Assembly (NCBI GenBank): GCA_943787225.1
Contig: CALSLP010000001.1
Location: 620,001-684,000 of the forward strand
Direction: 5' to 3'
DNA length: 64,000 bases
Source of the DNA: an uncultured Alphaproteobacteria bacterium
Lineage (GTDB): Bacteria; Pseudomonadota; Alphaproteobacteria; MPNO01; UBA2964
Position 1 is the first letter of the stretch. The number at the start of each line of letters is the position of its first letter. This document shows, piece after piece, positions 18,186 to 27,735 of the stretch. The notes beneath the pieces were generated by a model, which saw only the letters and a program-made list of their open reading frames with translations, searched no databases and was not told the DNA's origin. Made by a program: the position numbers and the translations under genes.

Positions 18186-19208
18186 ATGAAACCAATGAAA
18201 TCCCGATTACTGACAACAACAGTGATACCACTTGCCATGGCCGCAGGGTTTACCCTCGTGACGGTGGTCGAGGCGCCAAAAGCTGTCGCTGGCCACCACC
18301 AGAAGGGCTGCAACCCTTGCGCGGCCAAAAAAGCTTGTAATCCCTGTGCTGCAAAAAGAGGCTGTAATCCCTGCGCTGCTAAACGTGGCTGTAACCCTTG
18401 TGGAGCACGAGGCTGCAACCCTTGTAACCCCTGCGCTGCTGGCGCCGCTTCGTATAGCAGCAAGTGCGTCGTTCCGCGTCTGGCCAGTGCAAACCCTTGC
18501 GCTGCAAAGCGTGGCTGTAACCCCTGCGCCGCAAAACGTGGTTGCAATCCTTGTGCTGCTAAAAAAGGCTGCAACCCATGCTCGGCAAAGCGCGGCTGTA
18601 ACCCCTGTGCTGCGAAAAAGGGCTGTAACCCATGCGCCGCGAAACGTGGCTGCAATCCCTGTGCAGCCAATCCATGCGGCCCTTGTGGTGCCGCTGCCCC
18701 TGAAATCAAACTGACCAAGGGCGAAACCATCGCCGTCTACAAATGTCTACAGGGCGAGATGAAAGCTGCCTACTCCAAGTCAGGTAACCTGTGGGCGAAG
18801 TGGTATTCACACTGGAAAAAGTTCTCAAACCAACCCTACGTGTCCGCGACGCATGGCGGGCGCTTTGTCCACAACTATGCCAGCAAAAAGGCAAGTGGGG
18901 ACTACGCCAAATTTGAGAAAGTCGGAAAAATGGTTCGAGGCGGCGTTTTGGCCAAGGATAGCTTTACCGTTACGCCACAAGGCAAGGTGAGCGTTGGACC
19001 TTTGTTCCTAATGGAAAAAATGAAGACTGGCTTTAACAAGGCAAGTAGCGACTGGCGCTATACGCTGATTATGCCAAATGGCCAAACTGTTGGGACAACC
19101 AACGGCAAAGGATCAAAGAACGTTAAGTTCTGTATCGATTGCCATGCCGCTGTCGCGGATAATCAGGATGCGATGTTCTTCCTGCCAGCGGAGTTCCGGG
19201 CTAAATAA
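18186..19208 (+). CDS. Secreted Cys-rich repeat protein with cytochrome P460-like domain
   Basis: 340 residues. A signal peptide (TTTVIPLAMAAGFTLVTVVE) precedes a region (about 38-165) of 9-residue GCNPCAAKR/K units with about eleven CNPC motifs in two blocks. The C-terminal domain (about 170-340) has KWYSHWKKFSNQPYVSATHG, KASSDWRYTLIMPNGQTVG and the c-type haem site FCIDCHAA, the layout of cytochrome P460. The haem part suggests a periplasmic redox role. The Cys repeats could bind metal or be heavily disulfide-linked. The ribosome site GGAGG lies before the ATG. It ends at a strong terminator. The fusion is not one I recognise as characterised. Confidence 0.8.
   Translation: MKPMKSRLLTTTVIPLAMAAGFTLVTVVEAPKAVAGHHQKGCNPCAAKKACNPCAAKRGCNPCAAKRGCNPCGARGCNPCNPCAAGAASYSSKCVVPRLASANPCAAKRGCNPCAAKRGCNPCAAKKGCNPCSAKRGCNPCAAKKGCNPCAAKRGCNPCAANPCGPCGAAAPEIKLTKGETIAVYKCLQGEMKAAYSKSGNLWAKWYSHWKKFSNQPYVSATHGGRFVHNYASKKASGDYAKFEKVGKMVRGGVLAKDSFTVTPQGKVSVGPLFLMEKMKTGFNKASSDWRYTLIMPNGQTVGTTNGKGSKNVKFCIDCHAAVADNQDAMFFLPAEFRAK
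18304..18675 (+). repeat. Tandem 27-bp repeats encoding CNPCAAK units
   Basis: Imperfect 27-base units starting GGCTGTAACCC(C/T)TG and coding for G-C-N-P-C-A-A-K-R/K. They form two blocks split by a non-repeat segment (SYSSKCVVPRLAS). Codon variation between units shows the repeat is kept at protein level and is not a very recent expansion. Confidence 0.85.
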
Positions 19209-19226
19209 CTTTCACCGCACGAATCA

Positions 19227-19257
19227 AAAGGGCCGGTCAAATGACCGGCCCTTTTTT
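19227..19257. terminator. Rho-independent, probably bidirectional terminator
   Basis: The stem AAAGGGCCGGTCA pairs with TGACCGGCCCTTT around a two-base AA loop, with A-rich and T-rich flanks. It lies between the convergent P460-type gene and the TctC-like gene and can serve both strands. Confidence 0.9.
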
Positions 19258-19275
19258 AACTCGAACGATATTGGT

Positions 19276-20325
19276 TTATTTATAACCCAACATCTTCTTC
19301 GTATCGTTCACCACCGCATCCGGGGTCGCGATGATACCATCAACAATTTTCTGAACAAACTTACCCGGTGCCGTGCCGATCAGCATGTTGCGTTTTTTGG
19401 TTTCCGCCAAGAAGCCTTCACTCGCAGCCGCTTTATCAAAAGCCGTCCGCAACATGGCAACCCGATCAGCCGGTGTTCCTGGAGGCGTTGCATAGGCTCG
19501 GCCCACTGGAGCATACCCTGCAATAAAGGTCATAATCCGTTTCAGCTTCTCTGTCTGGGCGAGCTCAACAATGGTAGGCACATTCGGAATATCGGGATGA
19601 CGTTCGAGTGCCGTTAACGCAACCGGCTTGATCAAGCCCTGCTTCAACCAATCCCCACGACGGGCTTTCCAGCTATTCCACGCCCCGGGTTGATAGTTGC
19701 ATTCGCCACGCTGCATGGCGATGTTCTGACGCGCTGACCCCTGATAACCCGTCAGGATTTTCACGCTGATACCAGACGCCACAGAAAGCGCTTTCGCGTT
19801 GATATAGCCCTGCGCCGCTTTACCAGCTGTACAGGCAATAATCGTTTCTGGTTTTGCCTTTTTCAACGCGGCAAGATCGCGATTCGGCAAAGAGTTATAG
19901 AGCATATGAGCAGCATCCATGCTGACCAGACGCCCGATATAGTTGAACTTGGAGGCATCATAGCGATACCCTTTTTTGCCCTTATTCAAACGCTGAAACA
20001 GGGCGGCTGTCTGCGACAAAAGCGACATATAAGTGCCGTCCTTGGGCGCGACTTTATACATGTAGTTTGCAGCCTTAAGACCACCAGCACCCGGCATAAA
20101 CTGTAGAATGATTGGCGGCATATCCGGAATAAACTGCTTCATGTGCTTCGCCAAAGTGGTGGAATAGAGGTGATATCCACCGCCCGGGCCAAACGCGATA
20201 ACAATCGTAATAACTTTATCTTTATAAAAACTCGCAGCGCTCGCTGACTGACTTGGTATTGCAGCGGCCGCCGTAACCGCCAACGCCGCCGCCGCAATTG
20301 AAGTTTTAAACGTTTTAAAACGCAT
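19276..20325 (-). CDS. TctC/Bug-family substrate-binding protein
   Basis: 349 residues with a clear signal peptide (SIAAAALAVTAAAAIPSQSA). The mature start FYKDKVITIVIAFGPGGGYH and the NYMYKVAPKDGTYMSLL block match the tripartite tricarboxylate transporter receptors. No TctA or TctB membrane subunits are nearby, so it must work with a transporter elsewhere. A ligand cannot be named. Its promoter must lie in the 250-base gap to the M20 gene's 3' end at 20577. Confidence 0.82.
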   Translation of the reverse strand: MRFKTFKTSIAAAALAVTAAAAIPSQSASAASFYKDKVITIVIAFGPGGGYHLYSTTLAKHMKQFIPDMPPIILQFMPGAGGLKAANYMYKVAPKDGTYMSLLSQTAALFQRLNKGKKGYRYDASKFNYIGRLVSMDAAHMLYNSLPNRDLAALKKAKPETIIACTAGKAAQGYINAKALSVASGISVKILTGYQGSARQNIAMQRGECNYQPGAWNSWKARRGDWLKQGLIKPVALTALERHPDIPNVPTIVELAQTEKLKRIMTFIAGYAPVGRAYATPPGTPADRVAMLRTAFDKAAASEGFLAETKKRNMLIGTAPGKFVQKIVDGIIATPDAVVNDTKKMLGYK

Positions 20326-20576
20326 TATGTCCTCCCTATGAACATCTCTAATCTAAAAAACTAGGTTATTTTCCGTCGAAGGCTAACAGATGCCACCAGC
20401 GCCGCCTACCCCCGCCTTCAAATTACGGACAGAATGATAGCGAGGAAGGATATACTGCTAAATCTCTTCTCTTTATGACGAAGGCAATGTTAGTGCCTGA
20501 ACCGTCTTCTCCGGACCGGGATTTTTGAATGCTTCCGGAGCGCTGTGGCCCTCTGCGTTACGGGTCAGGGAGCCCC

Positions 20577-22034
20577 TCACACGAATTCCGGTTTTTCTTT
20601 GATGTAGTGCTCACGCATCGGTTTGCGGAAGGTTTCCATCATTTCCCGGTTAAGATCGACCGGCGGTTTCTGGTCAGCGGGAATGAGTGGCTTATAAACA
20701 ACATCACCTATTTCCGCCGCGAAGGTTTCCTTGGCCCGTTTGACCAAAGCAGGATTCGACAACAAATCCACCACGGTACCGGCCAGTGTTTTCGCCCCGG
20801 CGACTGACCCCTTATGAGCGATGGTGGTCGCCAGGGCGGCCCCGCCGGCCCAGTGATGAAACGGAACGTTCGGTACATTACCTGGGAAACCAACACGGCC
20901 CATCGGCACTTTCCACGAGACGTCACCACAATCATTAGACGGCGCGCGTTGCGCCGTGGGACCCAATAACGGCTTCACCTCTGTTTTGAGGCCTTCCGGC
21001 GTGACATCAGCAGCTATTTGCAATTTTTCGGCAAAAGCCTGTTCGTCATCTGTCCATTCAGGAACCCCGACCAGATCGAGATTGCCCTGAATAACCTCGG
21101 CCAACCCCTGATTGGTCCGCACCGGCCAGACAGCGCTCATCACCTCAATTTCGATCTCGGTATTGGTCATCATCGCAGCACCCTCGGCGATCTTTTTACC
21201 TTGTTCGAAAACTTTCCGGGCGCCTTCCGCCGTTGGGGCCCGAAACGTCCACCAAACAGTTGCCTTGGCGGGAATTGTATTGGGTTGGTCACCACCATCC
21301 TTGATCACCCGGTGCGCCCGCATATCGGGCTCCATATGTTCACGGAACTGCGCCATCCCCATATCCATCAGCACCACACCATCAAGGGCATCCCGCGCCC
21401 GCCACGGCGCGGTCGAAGCATGCGCCGTCTCACCCCTAAACGTGAAATACGCCGATACGGCAGCCGCATGAGTCAACCCATAGACCGTGCTCATGTCACC
21501 ACCGATATGATCATGAAGCGCAACATCGACATCATCAAACCAGCCATCGCGCACATAATATGGTCGACTGATTAACTGCTCTTCACCGGGGGCACCAAAA
21601 ACTTTAAGCGTGCCCTTTAGGCCAAAGTTTTCCATCGCCCGCTTGGCGGCAATCGCACCCGATACCATGACAGCGGCATTGCAGTTATGGCCTTCACAGT
21701 GGCCAGGGCCATAAGCGGTAATATTTTTTTGTTCGGTTTCGCCGGATGCCTGACTGTTATTCGGATTGGCGTCATACTCCGTATGCATCGCGATGACCGG
21801 CGCGCCCGAGCCAAACGTGGCGCAAAACCCGGTTGGAAAACCGGAGATACCACGTTCGACCGAGAAGCCTTCCTTCTCGAGAGTTTCGGTCATCAGCTTG
21901 GCGCTCTCAACCTCCTGCATCCCGAGCTCGCCAAAGTAAAACACCGAGTCACCAATCGTCGCGACGGCTTCGGCGTTACGTTCAACGAAATCAAAGACAA
22001 AGGATTTTTCGGGCGCGAGGTTACTTTCCGCCAT
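20577..22034 (-). CDS. M20-family amidohydrolase (AbgB-like)
   Basis: 485 residues from the ATG at 22034, which has GGGAGAG upstream and is preferred over 22058. Metal-binding blocks are MHTEYDANPNN, GPGHCEGHNCNAA (AbgB-like G-P-G-H-x-x-G-H-N) and GAPGEEQLISRP with the catalytic Glu pair. The dimerisation domain contains HASTAPWRARDALDGV. It is related to p-aminobenzoyl-glutamate hydrolase subunit B, and cuts an amide bond in a small N-acyl compound. The radical SAM gene follows upstream on the same strand, about 90 bases away. Confidence 0.88.
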   Translation of the reverse strand: MAESNLAPEKSFVFDFVERNAEAVATIGDSVFYFGELGMQEVESAKLMTETLEKEGFSVERGISGFPTGFCATFGSGAPVIAMHTEYDANPNNSQASGETEQKNITAYGPGHCEGHNCNAAVMVSGAIAAKRAMENFGLKGTLKVFGAPGEEQLISRPYYVRDGWFDDVDVALHDHIGGDMSTVYGLTHAAAVSAYFTFRGETAHASTAPWRARDALDGVVLMDMGMAQFREHMEPDMRAHRVIKDGGDQPNTIPAKATVWWTFRAPTAEGARKVFEQGKKIAEGAAMMTNTEIEIEVMSAVWPVRTNQGLAEVIQGNLDLVGVPEWTDDEQAFAEKLQIAADVTPEGLKTEVKPLLGPTAQRAPSNDCGDVSWKVPMGRVGFPGNVPNVPFHHWAGGAALATTIAHKGSVAGAKTLAGTVVDLLSNPALVKRAKETFAAEIGDVVYKPLIPADQKPPVDLNREMMETFRKPMREHYIKEKPEFV

Positions 22035-22126
22035 GACGTCTCTCCCTGTGGAATTCATTTTTCTGATTTCACACCGGACGGCGAAGGCGGTCTAGGGCTA
22101 ATTCCCCCTAAACGAATAGAACGACC

Positions 22127-23086
22127 TCAGCCTTGGCTGCAGGCGCCACCGCCAAGCACACAAAACGTCGCGCAATGCGGATGATTTAGAGCAACATCCT
22201 TGGATGACTCCGCCAGTGTTGTGCCGAGCTCGAACTGCTCATCATAGGGCAACAAGGTGCACGCAATCACCGCCGGCTTTTCTGCGCCTTTGCGCTTCAC
22301 AATCATGCGGGATGATGCACACATCATCGCACCGGGGTCGACATTAAGAATCGACCAGCACTGGTCGGTTATCTCTGGCACGTCCTGATTGGCATCCATT
22401 TCCGGGAACAGAACCAGCTTTGCAGGATCGTTGGCATCGACCAAAATATCATGTTCTGCAAACAACTTGGCATAGCCTTCACGCATGGATGCCTCGTCCT
22501 CGCCCCACGGCGTGCGGCCGCCAATATCGAAATTGAAATTGTTCCGCGACAGCCAAATCAATCCGTCGAGCATCGGCTGCCAGCTGCCGGGGCCCCGTTC
22601 CTTTTCATGAAGTTCCTGGGTGTAATGATCAACAGAGACCCGGATTTCCAGCTTGTCGTCAAACCAGTACTTTAATTTTCTAAGCGACGACTCATGATGC
22701 CGCATCGGTTTCATCGCATTGGTCAACACAAGAACCTGAAAGCCGCGTGCCAGGGTAACCTCCAGCATCTGCATCATATCCGGATTCATGAACGGTTCGC
22801 CGCCGGTGAAAGCAATCTCTTCCGTCTCTAGCTCCTGATCCCGTATCTCATCGAGATAGGATCGCATTTCATCAGTGGTGATGTAGGACAGACGATCATT
22901 GCGCGGGCTGGACTCTATATAGCAATTTGCGCAGGTCAGATTGCACAGCGTACCGGTATTGATCCACAGCGTCTTAAGACCATCCAGCGACACGCGGGCA
23001 CGAGTCTCGCCCGCCGCCGTGACGTTCGGATCCTGAAACTTTTTCGGATCGAGTGACTTGCTATCGGATTGGCTTACGCCGTCCAT
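22127..23086 (-). CDS. Radical SAM protein
   Basis: 319 residues. The SAM-binding cluster motif is CNLTCANC at about 47-54, here spaced C-x3-C-x2-C. FTGGEPFMNPDM is the GGE motif. Further cysteines occur at the C terminus (PHCATFCVLGGGAC), possibly an auxiliary cluster. The fold resembles MoaA/SPASM-type enzymes, but no specific family was recognised. It forms a minus-strand run with a VOC protein and a rhodanese upstream and an M20 hydrolase downstream. A modification reaction on a small molecule or peptide is possible. No precursor peptide was found close by. Confidence 0.82.
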   Translation of the reverse strand: MDGVSQSDSKSLDPKKFQDPNVTAAGETRARVSLDGLKTLWINTGTLCNLTCANCYIESSPRNDRLSYITTDEMRSYLDEIRDQELETEEIAFTGGEPFMNPDMMQMLEVTLARGFQVLVLTNAMKPMRHHESSLRKLKYWFDDKLEIRVSVDHYTQELHEKERGPGSWQPMLDGLIWLSRNNFNFDIGGRTPWGEDEASMREGYAKLFAEHDILVDANDPAKLVLFPEMDANQDVPEITDQCWSILNVDPGAMMCASSRMIVKRKGAEKPAVIACTLLPYDEQFELGTTLAESSKDVALNHPHCATFCVLGGGACSQG

Positions 23087-23099
23087 CCTACCATCCCGT

Positions 23100-23715
23100 T
23101 TAACGACGCAGCTTGGGATCCAGCAACGTCATATCCTGCCCCGGCGGTGCATTGTCGAGTGCGTCTTCCAGTGACGCCACCGGACGCCAATCAGTCCGCG
23201 GGACGCGCCTCTTCATCTGGACCGACCTGATCCAGAAGACAATAGATTTCAAGGAAATGGCCATCGGGATCACGGAATTCAACCGCCACCTGGCAGCCCG
23301 CACGCCGACGGCCCAAAAATTCAATATGGACGTCATTTTTTTCGAGATAATCGCGCGCCCGAAATACTTCATCCAGCGTTTCGACCTGAAACGCCATGTG
23401 ATGCATCTCGGTATTGTCGACCACCCGCTCGGAGCCACCGACCAGCGCGACCCCATGATGATCATTATTGAATCGCAGAAAAACCATCCGACCGGGCATC
23501 ATGCTTGCCGGGTAAGTATCCGAAACACGAAAGCCTAAAACCTGTGTATAAAATTCCGTCGACGTTTCAACGTCCTTCACATTCAGGACGACATGGCCAA
23601 TCTTGGTAATATCGAATGGCATATCAGCAGGCGGCGCCATTTTTCGGAGCGCCTGCATATCGGGGGAATCCAAAGAGTCCTGATCAACAAAATCTCGTTT
23701 GAATTGTTTTGCCAT
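23100..23715 (-). pseudogene. VOC-family (glyoxalase/dioxygenase fold) protein, frameshifted near its end
   Basis: Two beta-alpha-beta-beta-beta modules are visible: KIGHVVLNVKDVETSTEFYT with VLGFRVSDTYP, then NTEMHHMAFQVETLDEV and FRDPDGHFLEIYCLLDQ. Metal-ligand candidates are the His in IGHVVL, the His in MHHMAF and the Glu in FLEIYC. The frame stops at 23191. The next frame continues as TDWRPVASLEDALDNAPPGQ to a stop at 23100 and reads like the true C terminus. Removing one C from a CCC run near 23203 would join them. It resembles extradiol-dioxygenase or glyoxalase relatives; the substrate is unknown. Confidence 0.75.
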
Positions 23716-23761
23716 TTACCCGTCTCCTTGTCTTAGCCGCGATATCGCCAAGCAATCTGCA

Positions 23762-24581
23762 TCATACTTCTATCGGGACTTCTGGATCATTACCCCATTC
23801 CGACCATGATCCGTCATACCCTTTGATATTGGTATATCCCAGAGATTTTAGAACCATATAGGTATGCGACGACCGGTGATGGGTCTGGCAATGGGCGATA
23901 ATTTCCTTATCAGGGGTGACGCCACGCTCCGTCAGCATCGCCGTTATCTCGTCAGCGGCTTTGAGCCGTATATTGCGATCACGGTCCACGGCCAGCATCC
24001 AGTCAAAATTAACCGCCCCCGGGATATGTCCCCCCCGAGCGGAACGCATATCATCGCCGGAATATTCTGCAGGGGTCCGGCAATCCAGCACGACGACATT
24101 ATCATCATCAAGATGCTCAAGAATGTAATCCTTCCCTGCCAGAGCGGTGTCACCAATTGTCACCGGATAGTTGCTCGGCGCCGGGACATTTGCTTCGGTT
24201 TCTCGAGGATGACCTTCACCACCCCAGCTGTGAAATCCACCATTGAGCAGTGACGCATTCGGATGCCCGACAACGTCAAGCGTCCACAGAAAGCGGCTGG
24301 CTTTGCCGGTCCCTTCTGTATCATAAGCCACGACATGATGATCCCGGGTCAACCCGATTGATGATAAGGCCGCAGACAAGTTGTTCGGCGCTCGGAATCA
24401 AGCCCATCGCGGGCGGTCGGGGACCTATCAATGACGCAAAGGCCAGATTGACCGCTCCGGGAACATGGCCCTCGGCATAGAGCCCCGGCTCATTCAAATC
24501 AACAATCAACAGACCGTTCGTCCCCAGCGCCGCTTCTAGTTCAGCGGGCTCGACAATCAGGGGCAGTAAAGGTTCAGCCAT
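23762..24581 (-). pseudogene. Two-domain rhodanese sulfurtransferase (frameshifted)
   Basis: The first rhodanese domain starts at 24581 (NGLLIVDLNEPGLYAEGHVP, GAVNLAFA). The second has VVLDCRTPAEYSGDD, GHIPGAVNFDWM and the active-site loop HCQTHHRSS with catalytic Cys. The frame breaks at about 24372, where one extra T in the stretch AACTTGTCTGCG separates SAEQL from SAALSSIG. Without it the protein is about 272 residues, the usual length for thiosulfate/3-mercaptopyruvate sulfurtransferases. It is first in the run with VOC and radical SAM genes and could supply sulfur for them. Confidence 0.82.
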
Positions 24582-24899
24582 TTAACAGATCTTTCTCATA
24601 AGAAAATTGGGCAATCACATCCTAGCCAATGGTGAAGCACGGAGAAAGCCGCAGAATCGGCGTGCTCCTCAAAATCCCGTGTGAAGTATCGCGGTGCCAG
24701 GAACGGACGAGGCAGCAAGTGTCGAGGTCATCTCAACACCAAGGACATACCAGACTATCGAAAAGACACAGTTTGACGCTCGGGATATCTGAATTGATTG
24801 CGATGTATATTGTTTACTACCCAACAATATGGTACCGAAGGGTTTCCTGATACATTTGGCCCGAAAGCGCCGATATTCGCCCCAAAGAGGTGGGAGCAG
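24582..24899. other. Divergent intergenic region
   Basis: About 320 bases between the divergent starts of the rhodanese gene and the hydroxybenzoyl-CoA-reductase-like operon. It holds the inverted repeat at 24807-24830 and must contain both promoters. No gene was recognised. Confidence 0.6.
24807..24830. promoter_or_regulatory. Inverted repeat upstream of the molybdenum-enzyme operon
   Basis: Perfect arms ATATTGTT and AACAATAT flank eight bases, 70 bases before the start at 24900. This is a likely operator. The core TTGTT-N8-AACAA has the same sequence and spacing as the site at 14695-14712. Confidence 0.55.
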
Positions 24900-25385
24900 A
24901 TGAAAAACTTTATATCAATGACCCTGAATGGCCGCCAACGCGATGATGCGGTCCCTGGCAATATGCTGTTGGTCGACTTCCTGCGGGAAACAGTGGGCAT
25001 GACTGGCACCAAGATTGGCTGCGATGGTGGCGAGTGTGGTTGCTGCACCGTGCTGATCGACGGCAAACCACGTCATGCCTGTCTAACCCTGGCCGCTTCT
25101 TGCGATGGGACAGATATCGAAACCATTGAATCCCTTGAAACCGGCGGTCGCCTCTCGGCAATTCAGCGCGGCTTTCATGAAAAACTTGGCGCCCAGTGTG
25201 GGTTCTGCACCCCCGGCATGGTGATGGCGGCAGAAGGTTTGTTACGCGAAAACGCCAATCCGAGTGAAGATGAAATACGTCAGGGGATGGCAGCCAATAT
25301 TTGCCGATGTACTGGCTATGTGAAGATCATTGAATCGGTTCAGGCGGCGGCTGAGGAAATTGCCGCGAAGGAGAGTGCGGCATGA
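24900..25385 (+). CDS. Molybdenum hydroxylase 2Fe-2S subunit (HcrC-like)
   Basis: 161 residues from ATG 24900, with GGGAG upstream; a longer frame to 24798 lacks a site. Two 2Fe-2S clusters are bound by CDGGECGCC plus the following Cys in RHACL, and by CGFCTPGM with ICRCTGY. This is the iron-sulfur subunit of the xanthine-oxidase family. It overlaps the large-subunit gene by four bases (ATGA). With the downstream HcrB-type FAD subunit it most resembles the gamma subunit of 4-hydroxybenzoyl-CoA reductase. Confidence 0.88.
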   Translation: MKNFISMTLNGRQRDDAVPGNMLLVDFLRETVGMTGTKIGCDGGECGCCTVLIDGKPRHACLTLAASCDGTDIETIESLETGGRLSAIQRGFHEKLGAQCGFCTPGMVMAAEGLLRENANPSEDEIRQGMAANICRCTGYVKIIESVQAAAEEIAAKESAA

Positions 25386-27735
25386 ATGAAACCATGCCCA
25401 TCGATCCAGAAAAAATAGAACCGGTGAAATCTATCGGCGTACCGATGCCGCTCGTCGACGGTCCTGAGAAAGTTTCAGGCAAAGCAAACTACACCGCGGA
25501 TTTTCTTGAACACGATGCCTTGGTTGGCCGCATTCTCCGCTCTCCGGTTGCCCACGCGGAAATTTTGAGCGTCGACACTTCCGCGGCTGAAGCGCTCCCC
25601 GGCGTCAAAGCTGTGGCAACGAGTGCGGATTTTGTCGGCCAGTTTGGTGTTCTGCCGATTGCCCGAACTGAATGGCCGATCGCCCGCGACCGGGTGCGCT
25701 ATCGCGGTGAACCGATTGCGGCTGTTGCCGCCATAGATGTCGAAACCGCTCAGAAAGCGCTCGATCTCATCGAATTCGAATATGCCGAGCTCCCCGCCTA
25801 TTTCACCGCTGAAGAAGCAATCGCAGAAGGCATCACCCCTCTGCATGAGAAGCGGCCCAAAAATATTGAGCGCCATGTTGAGTACGATCTCGGCGAAGTC
25901 GACAAAGGGTTCGAAGATGCCGACCTGGTCTGCGAAGGCACCTATGACTGCGCTGAGGTCTGCCAGGTTCAAACCGAACCCCACGCCGCAATGGCAGCCT
26001 ATGATGGCGAGCGCGACCGGCTGACAGTTCATGCCAGCACTCAGGTCCCTTATTATGTGCATCTGATGCTCGAGCAAACGCTCGGTATGCCAAAATCCAG
26101 AATCCGGGTTATTAAGCCGCATATTGGCGGCGGGTTTGGGTCTCGTACCGAGTGCCTGCATGTCGAGCTGATTGCCTCTGCGCTAGCGCGTAAATGCAAC
26201 GGCACCGTGCGGATCATTCTGAGCCGTGAAGAGACCTTTATTACCCATCGCGGACGCCCGGAACAAAAGACCACCCTCAAGATGGGCATGTCCAAGGATG
26301 GTCGGATCACCGCTGTCGACACGACGACGACGCAGCGCGGTGGCGCTTATGCGGGCTATGGCACCGTCACGATCCTTTATTCAGGCTCGATGGTCTTCGC
26401 GCTCTATGACATTCAAAACGCTCGCTATAATGGCTATCGCGTTTTGACCAATACGCCACCCTGCGGCGCTTTCCGGGGCCACGGCACTGTCAATGTGCGC
26501 TTCGCATTCGAAAGCCTGATGGACGAGATGGCAACCAAACTTGGTCTCGACCCGTTTGAAGTCCGCCGCAAAAACCTGCTCAAGCACCGACCTTTACCGC
26601 CAATGATTTGATGGTGAACAGCTATGGCCTGCCGGAATGTCTCGATATCGTCGAAAAGGCCAGCGGCTGGAAAGATCGTAAGGGTAAGCTGGAGCCATTC
26701 CGTGGCCTTGGCGTTGCCTGCTCTCACTATGTCAGCGGTGCATCCAAACCGGTCAACTGGACCGGTGAACCACATGCCACGGTCAACATCAAACTCGATT
26801 TCGATGGCAGCCTGACGATTCTGACCGGCGCGCCGGAGATTGGTCAGGGATCAAGCACCATTCTCACGCAATGCGTCGCCGAAGTTCTTGGCCTCGATGT
26901 CACGCGCATCCGGATTCTCACCTCCGACAGCCTGGTCACGCCAAAGGATAATGGCGCTTACTCATCCCGCGTCACCTATATGGTGGGCAATGCCGCAATC
27001 GATGCCGCGACCAACCTGAAAGCAATTCTTGTTGAGGCGGCTGCCCGCAAGATGGATGTACTGCCCGAAGATGTTGAATGTCTCGGCGAGGTCTATCGCG
27101 CCGGATCTCAGGATCAGGGCATGAGTTTCGAAGAGGTTGTCGTCGCAGCGCTGGAAGGCACCGGCACGATTACGGCACGCGGAAATTTTGATACCATTCC
27201 CGAAAGCTGGGGCGGCGATAAATATCGCGGCGCCGCCATCGGTGGATCGATGGCCTTTTCTTATGCCGCACAGGTTGTCGAGATCGAAATCGACCCCGAT
27301 ACCGCCGACATTCGTGTTGAAAAGGTTTGGGTCGCGCATGATTGTGGCAAAGCCCTGAATCCCTTAGCCGTTGAGGGCCAGATTGAAGGCTCTGTCTGGA
27401 TGGGGATGGGTCAGGCGATGACAGAAGAAACGCACTATCACAAAGGTCTCGGTATTACCGGCAACATGCTTGATTACCGCGTACCGACGATCATTGAGAG
27501 CCCGCCGATTGAAACCCATATCGTTGAATCGATCGACCCGCACGGACCGTTCGGTGCCAAAGAAGCAGGCGAAGCCTCTCTAGCCGGGTTCCTGCCCGCT
27601 TTGACCAATGCGATCGCAGATGCTTTGGATATCCGCGTTTCCGAATTGCCGATCACACCGGACCGCTTGATGGAGATTATGGAAGACAAGAAAAAAGCGG
27701 CCCGGCGGGACGCTGACCAGAAGGTGGGTGCGTAA
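25382..27735 (+). pseudogene. Molybdenum hydroxylase large subunit (HcrA-like), frameshifted
   Basis: About 784 residues when both parts are joined, the normal size. The N-terminal part has [34 protein letters not shown] molybdopterin-binding ([14 protein letters not shown]) and [10 protein letters not shown]. The C-terminal part has GAPEIGQGSSTI and PFGAKEAGEASLAG with the Glu expected to act as base. The frame breaks at about 26583-26608: one G missing from AAG-GCACCG would give [13 protein letters not shown]. No other damage is seen, so a sequencing indel is likely. The subunit carries the Mo-cofactor and the active site. Confidence 0.87.

Noticed and set aside
18167..18730. Minus-strand frame with repeated AAQGLQPRF units over the P460-type gene.
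   Set aside because: It is the antisense shadow of the 27-bp repeat coding for CNPCAAK units; the plus frame has a signal peptide, haem site and ribosome site.
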